Part shown: positions 10,213 through 20,414 of the stretch, piece by piece
Layout of the letters: every line of letters begins with the position of its first letter
Position numbering within the stretch: the stretch's first letter is position 1
From: Burkholderiales bacterium
GTDB lineage: Bacteria > Pseudomonadota > Gammaproteobacteria > Burkholderiales > Casimicrobiaceae
Length of the DNA stretch: 64,000 bases
Direction of reading: 5' to 3'
NCBI GenBank assembly: GCA_015075645.1
Contig: JABTUF010000005.1
Span: forward strand, 418,970-482,969
Translations under genes and position numbers: made by a program
The notes under the pieces: model-generated
The model's input: the letters and a program-made list of their open reading frames with translations, nothing else
Told to the model about the DNA's origin: nothing
Database searches by the model: none

Positions 10213-11545
10213 CCGCCGCGTCGGACCCGACCGCGTCGCCGACGGGCTCGGGGCGCACCCGCTTCGCGGGGAGCCGCACCGAGAACGCGCTGCCTTCGCC
10301 AGGCACGCTCTCGATGCCGAGGTCGGCCTGGTGGCGCAGCAGCACGTGCTTGACGATCGCGAGCCCGAGCCCCGTGCCGCCGGTCGCGCGCGAGCGCGAG
10401 CGATCGACGCGGTAGAAGCGCTCGGTCAGGCGCGGCAGGTGCTCGTTCGCGATCCCGATGCCGGTGTCGGCCACCGCGAACACGCCGCAGCCCGACGCCT
10501 CGACGCGCCACGAGAGCGCGACGCGGCCGCCGGACGGCGTGTAGCGGATCGCATTCGACACGAGGTTCGAGAACGCGCTGCGCAGCTCGTCGCGGCTGCC
10601 CGTGATCGTCGCGGGCACCCCGACGTCGAGCTCGACCGCGTGGCGCCCGCCGGACAGCGCCTTCGCGTCGGCCGACACCTCGAGCAGCAGCGGCAGCACC
10701 GCGAAGCGCTCTTCGCCGGCCGGGCTGTTCTCGCTCTCGAGCGCCGACAGCGTGAGCAGGTCGTTGACGAGCCGCTGCATGTTGCGCGCCTGCTCCTGCA
10801 TGAGGCCGAGGTAGCGCGCGCGCTGGCGGTCGTCGAGGTCCAGGTCCTGCATCGTCTCGACGAAGCCGGCGATCACCGTGAGCGGCGTCTTGAGCTCGTG
10901 CGAAACGTTCGCGATGAAGTCGCGCCGCATGCGCGCGACCGCCTCGATCTGCGTGACGTCGCGCGACAGCAGCAGGCGCTCGTCGATCTCGAAAGGGACG
11001 GCCTGCAGCGCGAGCGCGCGGCGCGCGCCGCCCCGCGACCACTCGACCAGCACGCTCTCGCCGTAGTCGCCGGCCTCGAGGTAGCGGTGGAACTCGGGCT
11101 GGCGGATCAGGTTGACGACGGGCTGGCCCCGGTCGCGCGCGAGGTCGATGCCGAGTTGCTCCTCGGCGCGGGGATTCGCCCATTCGATGCGCCCGGCGGC
11201 GTCGAGCACGATGACCCCGTCGGGAATGGCCTCCGCGGCCTTCCGGAACCGGTCGATCGTCAGCTTGAGGTCGTGCTGGTAGGCGGTGCGCAGGCGCGTC
11301 CTGCGGAAGATCGCCGAGCAGACCTCCGCCCAGGGGCCGCGCCCTTCCGGCGGAAGCGCGTCGAGCGGGCCCCGGGCCCACTCGGTCACCCGCTCGATGT
11401 TCCAGAGGTGGAAGGCGATGATCGCGAGCGCGCCGGCCCCGAGGACGGCGAGCGCCCAGACGGGGCCGGCGACCGCCCAGACGACCAGCGTGGCGACTGC
11501 GACGCCGGCCGGCGCGACGAGCCCGCTCCGGAACGCGTGCGTCAC
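10175..11545 (-). CDS. phoR: Phosphate regulon sensor histidine kinase PhoR
   Basis: PhoR is the membrane kinase that phosphorylates PhoB when phosphate is scarce, acting with the Pst transporter and PhoU. The 456-residue product has two membrane segments (about 8-46), a PAS domain (about 97-200) and a HisKA domain with H216 in NVSHELKTPL. The ATPase domain follows, with N-box NLVSNAIRYTPSGG and G-boxes DTGIGI and GTGLGLAIV. I chose GTG 11545 because GGGAGG lies seven bases upstream; an ATG at 11560 precedes that site and lacks one. It is last in the pst-pho series but separated from phoB by 270 bases. Confidence 0.96.
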   Translation of the reverse strand: MTHAFRSGLVAPAGVAVATLVVWAVAGPVWALAVLGAGALAIIAFHLWNIERVTEWARGPLDALPPEGRGPWAEVCSAIFRRTRLRTAYQHDLKLTIDRFRKAAEAIPDGVIVLDAAGRIEWANPRAEEQLGIDLARDRGQPVVNLIRQPEFHRYLEAGDYGESVLVEWSRGGARRALALQAVPFEIDERLLLSRDVTQIEAVARMRRDFIANVSHELKTPLTVIAGFVETMQDLDLDDRQRARYLGLMQEQARNMQRLVNDLLTLSALESENSPAGEERFAVLPLLLEVSADAKALSGGRHAVELDVGVPATITGSRDELRSAFSNLVSNAIRYTPSGGRVALSWRVEASGCGVFAVADTGIGIANEHLPRLTERFYRVDRSRSRATGGTGLGLAIVKHVLLRHQADLGIESVPGEGSAFSVRLPAKRVRPEPVGDAVGSDAAATSSATPPGTAS

Positions 11546-11816
11546 CCGGCAACCTCCCATGGCTCTCTCGCCGACGAGATCCCCGCGACGTGAACATCGC
11601 TCGCCTCGTCGCGGCGGGCGCCGCGCGTTCGGCGCGTCCCGGCGGCATCGAAAAACGACCTCCCCCAGGCTCCCTGCTTCGCAGCTTCGCACACCCCCTC
11701 CTGATGGACAGGGCGGACGGGATCCCCCCGAAGCGAACGGCGTTCGCCTCCCCCCAGGGGGCACGGCGACCTCGGGGCGGCCCGTCGGTCGCCGCCTTGG
11801 GACGGCCCGGCGGCGA
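11546..11816 (-). other. phoB-phoR spacer, GC-rich with hairpins
   Basis: This 270-base spacer interrupts an otherwise overlapping operon. Immediately after the phoB stop is an inverted repeat with 8-base arms (TCGCCGCC 11789-11796, GGCGGCGA 11809-11816) but no T-run. Further along is a near-palindrome GCGAACGGCGTTCGC followed by alternating runs of C and G (CCCCCCAGGGGG). It resembles the GC-rich interspersed intergenic sequences common in Burkholderiales more than a leader. No gene or convincing promoter was seen. Confidence 0.4.
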
Positions 11817-12506
11817 TCATCGCGGAACGGCGAGGCGGTAGCCGCTCCCCCGTACGGTCTCGACGATCGAGCCCAGGCCGTGCGGCTCGAGCGCGAGCCT
11901 CAGCCGGCGAATGTGGACGTCCACGGTCCTCTCCTCGATGTAGACGTGATCGCCCCAGACGTGGTCGAGGATCTGCGCCCGCGAGTGGACGCGTTCGGGC
12001 CGGGCGAGGAAGAAGCGCAGCAGCCGGAACTCCGTGGGACCGAGCGCCACCGGCGTCCCGCCGGCCGTGACGCGGTGCGTCGCCGGATCCATCGCAAGCA
12101 CCCCAACCTGGAGCGGCTCCTGCGCCGCCTCCGGCGCGCGCCGCCTCAGCACGGACTTGATCCGCGCCTTGAGCTCGCGAGGCGAGAACGGCTTGGTCAC
12201 GTAGTCGTCGACCCACGACTCGAGCCCCGCGACCCGGTCGGCCTCGTCGGTGCGGGCGGTCACCATGATGATCGGCAGCTCGCGCGTCCTCGCGTCCGCG
12301 CGCAGCTGCTTGGCGAGCGCGAGCCCGGACTGGCCCGGCAGCATCCAGTCGAGCAGCAGCAGGTCCGGCAGCGATTCGCGGAGCTGCCGCTGAGCGGTCT
12401 CGGCGTCGGGCGCCGTGCGAACCTCGTAGCCGGCGTCGTGCAGGTTCACCTTGAGCAGCTCGAGAATCGCCGGCTCGTCCTCGACGGCGAGGATCGTGGG
12501 CATCAT
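11817..12506 (-). CDS. phoB: Phosphate regulon response regulator PhoB
   Basis: PhoB is the OmpR-type activator of the Pho regulon and binds PHO boxes as a dimer. The 229 residues comprise a receiver domain with acidic pocket E9/D10, phosphoacceptor D53 (LLLLDWMLPG), T83 and K105, and a winged-helix domain ending RTVDVHIRRLR...VRGSGYRL. Odd point: the usual GLEAGADDY segment reads GLESWVDDY, with Trp98 in place of a small residue. The start ATG at 12506 overlaps the phoU stop (ATGATG), so translation is coupled. Confidence 0.97.
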   Translation of the reverse strand: MMPTILAVEDEPAILELLKVNLHDAGYEVRTAPDAETAQRQLRESLPDLLLLDWMLPGQSGLALAKQLRADARTRELPIIMVTARTDEADRVAGLESWVDDYVTKPFSPRELKARIKSVLRRRAPEAAQEPLQVGVLAMDPATHRVTAGGTPVALGPTEFRLLRFFLARPERVHSRAQILDHVWGDHVYIEERTVDVHIRRLRLALEPHGLGSIVETVRGSGYRLAVPR

Positions 12507-13210
12507 TCGCCCGCCACCTCGGCGCGGATCTGATCCGCCGACGCGTGCCGGACGTCCTTGCCCTTCACCACCTGCACCACGGACTCGGCGACGTTCTTCG
12601 CGTGGTCGCCGATGCGCTCGATCGACTTCGCGATGAACACGGCCTCGAGCGCGCTCGAGATCGTGCGCGGATCCTCCATCATGAAGCTGATGAGCTGGCG
12701 CATGATCGCGTTGAAGGCGTGGTCGATGGCGTCGTCCTCGTCGACCACCTCGGCGGCCGCGCTCACGTCCAGCCGCGCGAACGCGTCGAGCGCCTTGTGC
12801 AGCATGCCTTGCGCGGCGGTCGCCATGCGCGCGACGTCGAAGTAGCGCGTGCGCGCCAGGCGCTCGCTGCCGCGGATCGTCGCGGCCTTGTAGGCGACCT
12901 TCTTCACCTCGTCGCCGATGCGCTCGAGGTCGTTCACGATCTTGCTGACCGTGAGGACCATCCTCAAGTCGACCGCGGTCGGCTGCCGCCGCGCGATGAT
13001 CTGCGCGCAGAGCTGGTCGATGCTGACCTGGGCCTGGTTGATCACCCGCTCGTCCGCGCCTACGGCGTCGATCAGGCTTGGGTCCTCGTCCTCGCCGAGC
13101 GCCTCGATCGCGCGCGCGAGCTGCTTCTCGACGAGGCCGCCCATCGAGAGCACGCCGCTGCGCAGCGCCTCCATCTCGGCGTCGAACTGCTTGGACGTGT
13201 GGTCGCTCAT
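12503..13210 (-). CDS. phoU: Phosphate signalling protein PhoU
   Basis: PhoU links the phosphate transporter PstSCAB to the PhoR kinase and represses the Pho regulon in high phosphate. The 235-residue, all-helical protein starts MSDHTSKQFDAEMEALRSGVLSMGGLVE and contains two copies of the metal-binding helical motif typical of the family: DLERIGDEVKKVAYKA and SIERIGDHAKNVAESV. It lies between pstB and phoB; its stop overlaps the phoB start. Confidence 0.97.
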   Translation of the reverse strand: MSDHTSKQFDAEMEALRSGVLSMGGLVEKQLARAIEALGEDEDPSLIDAVGADERVINQAQVSIDQLCAQIIARRQPTAVDLRMVLTVSKIVNDLERIGDEVKKVAYKAATIRGSERLARTRYFDVARMATAAQGMLHKALDAFARLDVSAAAEVVDEDDAIDHAFNAIMRQLISFMMEDPRTISSALEAVFIAKSIERIGDHAKNVAESVVQVVKGKDVRHASADQIRAEVAGE

Positions 13211-13238
13211 CAGCCTGTCTCCGTCGGCGCGCCCGGCG

Positions 13239-14093
13239 TCAGCCGAAGCGCCCGGTGATGTAGTCCTCCGTCTCCTTCTTCTTCGGCTTGAAGAAGAGGT
13301 GATCGGTCTGCCCGAACTCGACCAGCTCGCCGAGGTACATGTACGCAGTGTAGTCCGAGACGCGCGCCGCCTGCTGCATGTTGTGGGTGACGATCAGGAT
13401 CGTGACCTTCTTCTTGAGCTCGGTGACGAGCTCCTCGATGCTCGCCGTGGCGATCGGGTCGAGCGCGGAGGTCGGCTCGTCGAACAACATGATCTCGGGG
13501 TCCGTGGCGAGCGCCCGGGCGATGCAGAGGCGCTGCTGCTGCCCGCCCGACAGGTTCGAGCCGACCTCGTTCAGCCGGTGCTTGACCTCGTCCCACAGCG
13601 CCGCGCCCTTGAGCGACTCCTCGACCTTCTCGTCGAGCGCGTTCTTGCCCTTGACGCCGCGGACCCGCAGGCCGTACGCGACGTTCTCGTAGATCGACTT
13701 CGGGAACGGGTTGGGCTTCTGGAACACCATCGAGACGCGCATCCGGACCTCGATGGGGTCGACGTCGTCCGCGAGCAGGTTCGTGTTGTCCGGGTGCAGG
13801 ACGATCTGGCCCTCGTAGCGGTTGCCGGGGTAGAGGTCGTGCATCCGGTTGAAGCAGCGGAGCAGCGTCGACTTGCCGCAGCCCGAAGGACCGATCAGCG
13901 CCGTCACCTTGTTCTCGTAGACGGGCATGTCGATGCCCTTGAGCGCATGGAACTTCGCGTAGTGGAAGTGCAGCCCGCGCGTCTCGGCCTTGAGCGGCGG
14001 CAGGGGCTCCGCGGCGAGCGCGGGCGCGGCCCCGGGGGAGGACGCGGCACCGAGCATCGTCGCGCGGGATCGGGGCTGCGTGCGGGGTTCCAT
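13239..14093 (-). CDS. pstB: Phosphate ABC transporter ATPase PstB
   Basis: This is the cytoplasmic ATPase of the high-affinity phosphate importer. Walker [10 protein letters not shown] sits at about 69-77, the Q-loop in [18 protein letters not shown], the signature LSGGQQQR, and Walker [13 protein letters not shown]; it ends DYITGRFG as usual for PstB. The frame is open far upstream through pstA. I place the start at ATG 14093, with GGTGA five bases upstream, giving 284 residues; ATG 14105 is an alternative overlapping the pstA stop. The N-terminal 35 residues are Ala/Pro-rich and extra to the family. Confidence 0.96.
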   Translation of the reverse strand: MEPRTQPRSRATMLGAASSPGAAPALAAEPLPPLKAETRGLHFHYAKFHALKGIDMPVYENKVTALIGPSGCGKSTLLRCFNRMHDLYPGNRYEGQIVLHPDNTNLLADDVDPIEVRMRVSMVFQKPNPFPKSIYENVAYGLRVRGVKGKNALDEKVEESLKGAALWDEVKHRLNEVGSNLSGGQQQRLCIARALATDPEIMLFDEPTSALDPIATASIEELVTELKKKVTILIVTHNMQQAARVSDYTAYMYLGELVEFGQTDHLFFKPKKKETEDYITGRFG

Positions 14094-14098
14094 CGGGG

Positions 14099-15064
14099 TC
14101 ACCATTTGATGTTCTTGCGCAACCGGTAGCGCAGCCAGATCGCGAGCCCGTTCATCGTCAGCGTCATGAAGACGAGGATCGCGCCGGCCGCCGCCGCGTT
14201 GGCGTGGAACGCCTCGTCCGGGCGCGAGGTCCAGTTGAACATCTGGATCGGCATCACCGTGAACGGCGCGCGCAGCCACTCGAACGAGAGGAACGGGAAG
14301 TCGGCGGTCAGCGGCGCGGGTGGCAGGAACGCGATGAACGTCAATGCCCCGATCGTGATGATCGGCGCGGTTTCGCCGATCGCGCGGGACAGGCCGATGA
14401 TCACGCCGGTCAGGATGCCCGGCATCGAGTACGGGACGATGTGGTCCCTCACCGTCTGCCAGCGGGTCGCGCCGACCGCGTACGCGCCCTCGCGGATCAT
14501 CGCCGGGATCGCGCGGATCGCCTCTCGCGTCGAGACGATGACGATGGGAAGGATCAGCAGGGCGAGCGTGAGGCCCGCCGTCTGGACGCTCTGTCCCAGT
14601 CCGAACGCGTAGACGAACAGGCCGAGCGCCAGCAGGCCGTAGACGATCGACGGGACGCCGGCGAGGTTCGTGATGTTGATCTCGATCACGTCGGTGACCC
14701 AGTTCCTGGGCGCGTACTCCTCGAGGTAGATGCCCGACGCCACGCCGAGCGGCACCGCGACCGCCGCCGTGACGATCATCACCAGCGTCGTGCCGACCCA
14801 CGCGGACAGGATGCCGGCCTGTCCCGCGCGCCTCGACGGGAACTGCGTGAAGAACTCGGGCCGCAGACGCTCCCAGCCGTCGACCAGCATGTCGACGAAC
14901 AGGGCGAGGAACGTGAGGAAACCGACGCCGAGCGCGAGGACGCCGAGGACGATGAAGATCACGTCCCAGCGCTTCGCCCTGGCGATGAGCCTGCGGATGT
15001 CCCCGGTCGCCCCTCTGACGGCCGGCGCGGCCGGGGGCGTCGACCCGGATGCGTTGCCCGCCAT
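14099..15064 (-). CDS. pstA: Phosphate ABC transporter permease PstA
   Basis: This is one of the two membrane subunits of the phosphate importer. The 321-residue protein has six predicted membrane segments and the ABC permease EAA loop ([28 protein letters not shown]). It ends in a basic tail RLRKNIKW. The N-terminal 30 residues are Ala/Pro-rich and poorly conserved. It is one base from the pstC stop and its own end overlaps the pstB start region. Confidence 0.96.
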   Translation of the reverse strand: MAGNASGSTPPAAPAVRGATGDIRRLIARAKRWDVIFIVLGVLALGVGFLTFLALFVDMLVDGWERLRPEFFTQFPSRRAGQAGILSAWVGTTLVMIVTAAVAVPLGVASGIYLEEYAPRNWVTDVIEINITNLAGVPSIVYGLLALGLFVYAFGLGQSVQTAGLTLALLILPIVIVSTREAIRAIPAMIREGAYAVGATRWQTVRDHIVPYSMPGILTGVIIGLSRAIGETAPIITIGALTFIAFLPPAPLTADFPFLSFEWLRAPFTVMPIQMFNWTSRPDEAFHANAAAAGAILVFMTLTMNGLAIWLRYRLRKNIKW

Positions 15065-15065
15065 G

Positions 15066-16022
15066 TCAGTAGGCCTCCCGGAACCGCCTGCGCATCCAGA
15101 ACCCGATCAGGTTGAAGAACAGCGTGAGCAGCATCAGCGTCAGTCCCGCGGCGAAGATCGTCTGGTAGCCCACGCTGCCGTGCGGCAGGTCGCCCAGCGC
15201 GACCTGGACGATGTAGGCGGTGATGGTCGCCGCCGGCTCCGTCGGGTTGAACGTCAGGTTCGGCTGCATGCCCGCGGCGACCGCGAGGATCATCGTCTCG
15301 CCCACCGCCCGCGAGATGCCGAGGATGTACGCGGCGGCGATGCCCGAGAGCGCCGCCGGGACGACGACGTTGACCGCGGTCTGCAGACGGGTCGCGCCCA
15401 TCGCGAACGAGCCCTCGCGCAGCGACATCGGCACCGCGCGCATCGCGTCCTCCGAGATCGACGCGACCGTGGGAACGATCATGATGCCCATCACGATGCC
15501 GGCCGAGAGCAGGTTGAAGCCCGGCACCGACGGGATCAGCGCCTGCAGCAGCGGCGTGACGAACAGGAGCGCGAAGTAGCCGTAGACGATCGTCGGGACC
15601 CCGGCGAGCAACTCCAGAATCGGCTTGGCGATCTCGCGCGCCCTCGGCGAAGCGAATTCGGACAGGTAGACGGCGATCGTCGTGCCCAGCGGGATCGCCA
15701 CGCCGAGCGCGACGAGCGAGCTCGTGATGGTGCCCGAGAGGAGCACCATGATCCCGAAGTGGGCGTCGTCGAAGAGGGGTGTCCACTGCGTGTCGGTGAG
15801 GAACTGCCAGACCGGCACGGCCGCGAAGAAGACGACGCTCTCCTTCACGAGGATGTACACGATCCCGAGCGTCGTGCCGACCGAGACGAGCGCGGCCAGG
15901 AGCAGCACCGCCTCGATCGCGCGTTCCTTGAGGTTGCGCGTGAACTTCCTCGCGAGGCGCTCGCTGACCACGGTGGTGAACGACGCCCCGGCGGGCGCGC
16001 GCAGCGTTGTCGACGAATCCAT
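15066..16022 (-). CDS. pstC: Phosphate ABC transporter permease PstC
   Basis: The second membrane subunit of the phosphate importer, 318 residues with six predicted membrane segments. It has the permease EAA motif SISEDAMRAVPMSLREGSFAMGATRLQTA and the segment GISRAVGETMI shared with PstA. The start is taken as ATG 16022 (MDSSTTLRAP), with GGGGA about nine bases upstream; ATG 16037 is an in-frame alternative. A TATAAT sequence overlaps the codon before the chosen start, which may be chance. It follows pstS by 59 bases. Confidence 0.95.
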   Translation of the reverse strand: MDSSTTLRAPAGASFTTVVSERLARKFTRNLKERAIEAVLLLAALVSVGTTLGIVYILVKESVVFFAAVPVWQFLTDTQWTPLFDDAHFGIMVLLSGTITSSLVALGVAIPLGTTIAVYLSEFASPRAREIAKPILELLAGVPTIVYGYFALLFVTPLLQALIPSVPGFNLLSAGIVMGIMIVPTVASISEDAMRAVPMSLREGSFAMGATRLQTAVNVVVPAALSGIAAAYILGISRAVGETMILAVAAGMQPNLTFNPTEPAATITAYIVQVALGDLPHGSVGYQTIFAAGLTLMLLTLFFNLIGFWMRRRFREAY

Positions 16023-16081
16023 TATACGGGTCCCCATCGCGACACCGGCGCGGAGGCCGGACCGCGCCGCCCGCGAGCCGG

Positions 16082-17080
<999 letters not shown>

Positions 17081-17113
17081 GGGTTGCTCCTCAAAGGGAT
17101 TGCCGATGCGTGA

Positions 17114-17168
17114 ATGCTAGGGGGTCCGTGTGACAGGACCGTGACGTCGCGGTGACCGGCCATGACAG
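17114..17168 (-). promoter_or_regulatory. PHO box promoter of the pst operon
   Basis: On the minus strand four GTCA cores (complements of TGAC at 17163, 17153, 17142 and 17131) are spaced 10, 11 and 11 bases apart. Two have near-consensus half-sites, CTGTCAT and CTGTCAC. PhoB dimers bind such 11-base direct repeats in place of a -35 box. A -10-like TAGCAT follows at 17114-17119, about 11 bases beyond the last repeat, and pstS starts 34 bases later. The remaining spacer up to 17403 (upstream of the opposite gene) shows only a weak TAGAAT at 17388-17393 and no further signal. Confidence 0.8.
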
Positions 17169-17403
17169 CGGGCACCGGGCGGCGGATCGGCGGCTCCTTT
17201 CCGATCAGGCACTTGCGCCACCGTAACGTCTCGTCGTCGGCATCGGTCCGCCCCGCGAGCCCTCGCCGTGTTGCCGGCATGTCCGCCCTGCATCGCGCGC
17301 CGCGGCCCTGAGGCAGGCGGCGCCGGCACCGGCCGCGGGCGACCCGTACGCCGGCCCCGATCCGGGCACGGCGGGCTCCCCGCCGCGTAGAATCGGCGGC
17401 GCC

Positions 17404-18840
17404 ATGGACGAATCCGCCGCCATGAAGGTCGTCGCGGTGCGGGCGGTCGAGACCGTCGACGCCGCCCGCAAGCACTGGACCGACGCCGACCGCGCGTGGG
17501 CGAGCCGGGCAGCGGCGGAGACCGTGGGCGCCGACGCGAGTCCCGACGCGTTCCTCGCGCGCCGCGCGGCGCTGGCGATCGAGCGGATCGCCGGCCGCGG
17601 TGCCGCGCTGCCCCGCGCGCTGCGGTCGCTAGAGTGGCGGCCGTGGGTCGGCACCGCGGTCGTCGGACTCGCGTTCGCCCTCGGCGCGTTTCTCGACCAG
17701 CTGGGGGGCGCGCAACGGGTCGACATCCTCGCCCCGCCGGTGCTCGGCCTGCTCGTCTGGAACGTCGCGGTCTACGTCGCCATCGCCGTGGGCTACGTCG
17801 TCCGCTTCGGCGAGCCGGCGCCGCCGGGTCCGCTGCGCGCCGGCATCGTGCGCTTCGCCGGCGGCCTCGGTCGCCCGCGCGGGAGCGCGGGCGTGAACGA
17901 CGCGGTCGTCGCGTTCGGCGAGGACTGGGCACGCCGCGCGACGCCGCTGTACGCGATGCGGGCGTCGCGCATCCTGCACTTCGCCGCCGCGGCGCTCGCC
18001 GCCGGCGTGCTCGCGGGCCTCTACCTGCGCGGGCTCGCCCTCGAGTACCGCGCGAGCTGGGAGAGCACGTTCCTCGATGCGGCGGCCGTGCGGTCGATCG
18101 CCTCGTGGACCTATTGGCCGGGGGCGGCGTTGACGGGGATCCCGGTGCCGTCGGTCGAGGACGTCGCGGCGATCCGCGCCCCGGCGGGGGAGAACGCCGC
18201 GCGCTGGCTGCACCTGATGGCCGCGACCGTGGCGGCCGTCGCGATCCTGCCGCGTCTGCTGCTCGCGCTCGCCGCCGGGCTCGTCGAGCGCCATCGCGCC
18301 TCGCGCTTCCCGCTGCGGCTCGACGAGCCCTACTTCCAGCGCCTGCTGCGCGGCTACCGCGGCGGCGCGGCGCGCGTGCGGGTGATCCCGTACAGCTACG
18401 CGGTCCCGGCCCCGGCCGCCGCGGGGCTCGAGGCGATCGTCGCGCGCTCGTTCGGGGGGAGCGCCGCGCTGCTGGTCTCGGCGCCGCTCGCGTACGGCGA
18501 GGACGAGGCGCTCGCCGCCGCCATCGAGGGCGCGGCGGGCAACACCCTGGTCGCGCTGTTCAGCGCCGCAGCGACGCCGGAGCGCGAGGCCCACGGCGCG
18601 TTCCTCGCGGAGCTCGCCAAGCGGCGAAGCGAGGCGGACGCGCTGTTCGCGATCGTCGACGAGGGAGCGTGGGCGGCGCGCTTCGCGGGCGAGCCCGCGC
18701 GCATCGAGGAGCGGCGGGGCGCCTGGCGCCAGCTGTGCGGCGAAGCCGGCGTGGCCGTCGTGTTCGTCGACCTCGCGAATCCCGACCTCGCCGCCACGGA
18801 CGCCGCGCTCGACGCCGCGATCGGCGATCGGTCGACGTGA
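17404..18840 (+). CDS. DUF2868 membrane protein
   Basis: A 478-residue protein of the DUF2868 family, whose function is not established. It has about four predicted membrane segments (near 78-96, 108-128, 192-215 and 270-292) separated by Ala-rich segments, and a C-terminal cytoplasmic alpha/beta-like region (about 315-470). A TAGAAT box ends only ten bases before the ATG, so the transcript may be nearly leaderless. The stop overlaps the start of the next gene, a DUF3482 GTPase, as GTGA. This pairing is a recurrent one and suggests that the two products work together at the inner membrane. Confidence 0.85.
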   Translation: MDESAAMKVVAVRAVETVDAARKHWTDADRAWASRAAAETVGADASPDAFLARRAALAIERIAGRGAALPRALRSLEWRPWVGTAVVGLAFALGAFLDQLGGAQRVDILAPPVLGLLVWNVAVYVAIAVGYVVRFGEPAPPGPLRAGIVRFAGGLGRPRGSAGVNDAVVAFGEDWARRATPLYAMRASRILHFAAAALAAGVLAGLYLRGLALEYRASWESTFLDAAAVRSIASWTYWPGAALTGIPVPSVEDVAAIRAPAGENAARWLHLMAATVAAVAILPRLLLALAAGLVERHRASRFPLRLDEPYFQRLLRGYRGGAARVRVIPYSYAVPAPAAAGLEAIVARSFGGSAALLVSAPLAYGEDEALAAAIEGAAGNTLVALFSAAATPEREAHGAFLAELAKRRSEADALFAIVDEGAWAARFAGEPARIEERRGAWRQLCGEAGVAVVFVDLANPDLAATDAALDAAIGDRST

Positions 18841-20414
18841 CCCGGAGCATGGGAAGCGCCGCCGCGATCGCGCTGTCGCTGATCTCGCATACGAACGCCG
18901 GCAAGACGACGCTCGCGCGCACGCTCGTGGGGCGCGACGTCGGCGAGGTGCGCGACGCGCAGCACGTGACGCAGGAGGCCACCGCCTACCCGCTCGTCGA
19001 CACGCCGGAGGGCGACGCGCTGGTGCTCTGGGACACGCCGGGCTTCGGCGACAGCGCGCGGCTCGCGCGCCGGCTCGCGCAGCAGGGGAACCCGGTCGGC
19101 TGGTTCCTGACGCAGGTGTGGGACCGCTTCCGCGACCGCGCGTTCTGGCTCTCGCAGATGGCGGTGCGCAACGTCCGCGAGCAGGCCGACGTCGTGCTCT
19201 ACCTCGTCAACGCGTCCGAGGCGCCCCAGGACGCGGGCTACCTCGCGCCCGAGATGGCCGTGCTCGAGTGGATCGGCAAGCCGGTGATCGTGCTGCTCAA
19301 CCAGACCGGCCGACCGCGTCCCCGCGACGAGGAAGCCGCCGAGGAAGCGCGCTGGCGCGAGGCGCTGGGGCCGCGTCTGACGGGCCGTCCCGAAGGCGTG
19401 GCGCCCGCTAGGGAGAAGCTCGCGCAGCAGGCCTCGGGGCGAACACCCGCGCGCCCGATGATCCGCGCCGTGACGACGCTCGACGCGTTCGCGCGGTGCT
19501 GGGTGCAGGAGATCGCGTTGTTCGACCTCGTCGGCGACGCGCTGCCGGCGGAGCGTCGCGCGCCGTTCCGGCGGCTCGCCGACGCGTGGCAGGCCCGGCG
19601 CCTCGCGCAGTTCGAGCGGGCGATGGCCGCGCTCGCGGAGCCGATCGCCCAGGCGGCCTGCGACCGCGAGCCGCTGCCCGACGCGGGCCTCGGCGGCGCG
19701 CTGCGCGGCCTGGGCCGAAGCCTCGGGATCGGCCGCGACGACGCCGAGAACGCGAAGGCCCGCGCGTCGCAGGCGTTGGCGGCGCGACTCGACGAGTCGC
19801 TGCGCGCAGGCACCGACCGGCTGATCGCGCTCCATGGCCTGGACGGCCGCGCGAAGGGCGAGGTGCTCGCGCGCCTCGCCGCGGGCGTGTCGGTCGATGC
19901 GCCGGTCGACGAAGGGAAGGCCGCGATGATGGGCGGCGTCGTGTCCGGGGCGCTCACGGGCCTCGCGGCGGATCTCGCCGCGGGCGGGCTCACGTTCGGC
20001 GCGGGCATGCTCGCAGGCGCCGTGCTGGGCGCGCTGGGCGGCGTCGGCATCGCGCGGGGGGTGAACCTCGCGCGAGGCAAGTCGGGAACGTCGCTCCGTT
20101 GGGACGACGCGTTCCTGTCGGGCCTCGCCGCGTCGGCGCTGCTGCGCTACCTCGCCGTCGCGCACTACGGCCGGGGGCGCGGCGACTGGACCGAGACCGA
20201 GTACCCGCCGTTCTGGCCGCCGCTCGTCGCCGAGGTGGTCGGCGAGCGCCGCGCCGCGCTCGACGCGATCTGGGCGGCGCGGGAGCCCGCCTGCGACAGC
20301 GAGCGCATCGCCGGCGAGCTCGCCGAATGGCTCGCCGGTGCGGCGCGCGAGACGCTCGACCGACTCTACCCGGGCTCGCTCGCGGCGACGCCGGGCGAAC
20401 CGCAAGCACGGTGA
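18837..20414 (+). CDS. GTPase with DUF3482 domain
   Basis: A 525-residue protein with an N-terminal Era/TrmE-like GTPase domain. Visible motifs are G1 SHTNAGKTTLARTL (residues about 16-29), G3 WDTPGFGD and G4-like LLNQTG. A DUF3482 C-terminal region follows, including a glycine/alanine-rich hydrophobic hairpin (about 360-410), likely membrane-inserting. The first Gly of the P-loop is Ser, so the motif reads SxxxxGKT. I place the start at GTG 18837, overlapping the DUF2868 stop; ATG 18849 is possible but its GGAG is too close. Role unknown; probably acts with the DUF2868 partner. Confidence 0.85.
   Translation: MTRSMGSAAAIALSLISHTNAGKTTLARTLVGRDVGEVRDAQHVTQEATAYPLVDTPEGDALVLWDTPGFGDSARLARRLAQQGNPVGWFLTQVWDRFRDRAFWLSQMAVRNVREQADVVLYLVNASEAPQDAGYLAPEMAVLEWIGKPVIVLLNQTGRPRPRDEEAAEEARWREALGPRLTGRPEGVAPAREKLAQQASGRTPARPMIRAVTTLDAFARCWVQEIALFDLVGDALPAERRAPFRRLADAWQARRLAQFERAMAALAEPIAQAACDREPLPDAGLGGALRGLGRSLGIGRDDAENAKARASQALAARLDESLRAGTDRLIALHGLDGRAKGEVLARLAAGVSVDAPVDEGKAAMMGGVVSGALTGLAADLAAGGLTFGAGMLAGAVLGALGGVGIARGVNLARGKSGTSLRWDDAFLSGLAASALLRYLAVAHYGRGRGDWTETEYPPFWPPLVAEVVGERRAALDAIWAAREPACDSERIAGELAEWLAGAARETLDRLYPGSLAATPGEPQAR

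Noticed and set aside
16015..16030. Separate promoter for pstC (TATAAT next to its start)
   Set aside because: The box overlaps the start codon, would give no leader for the chosen start, and lacks a -35; more likely chance.
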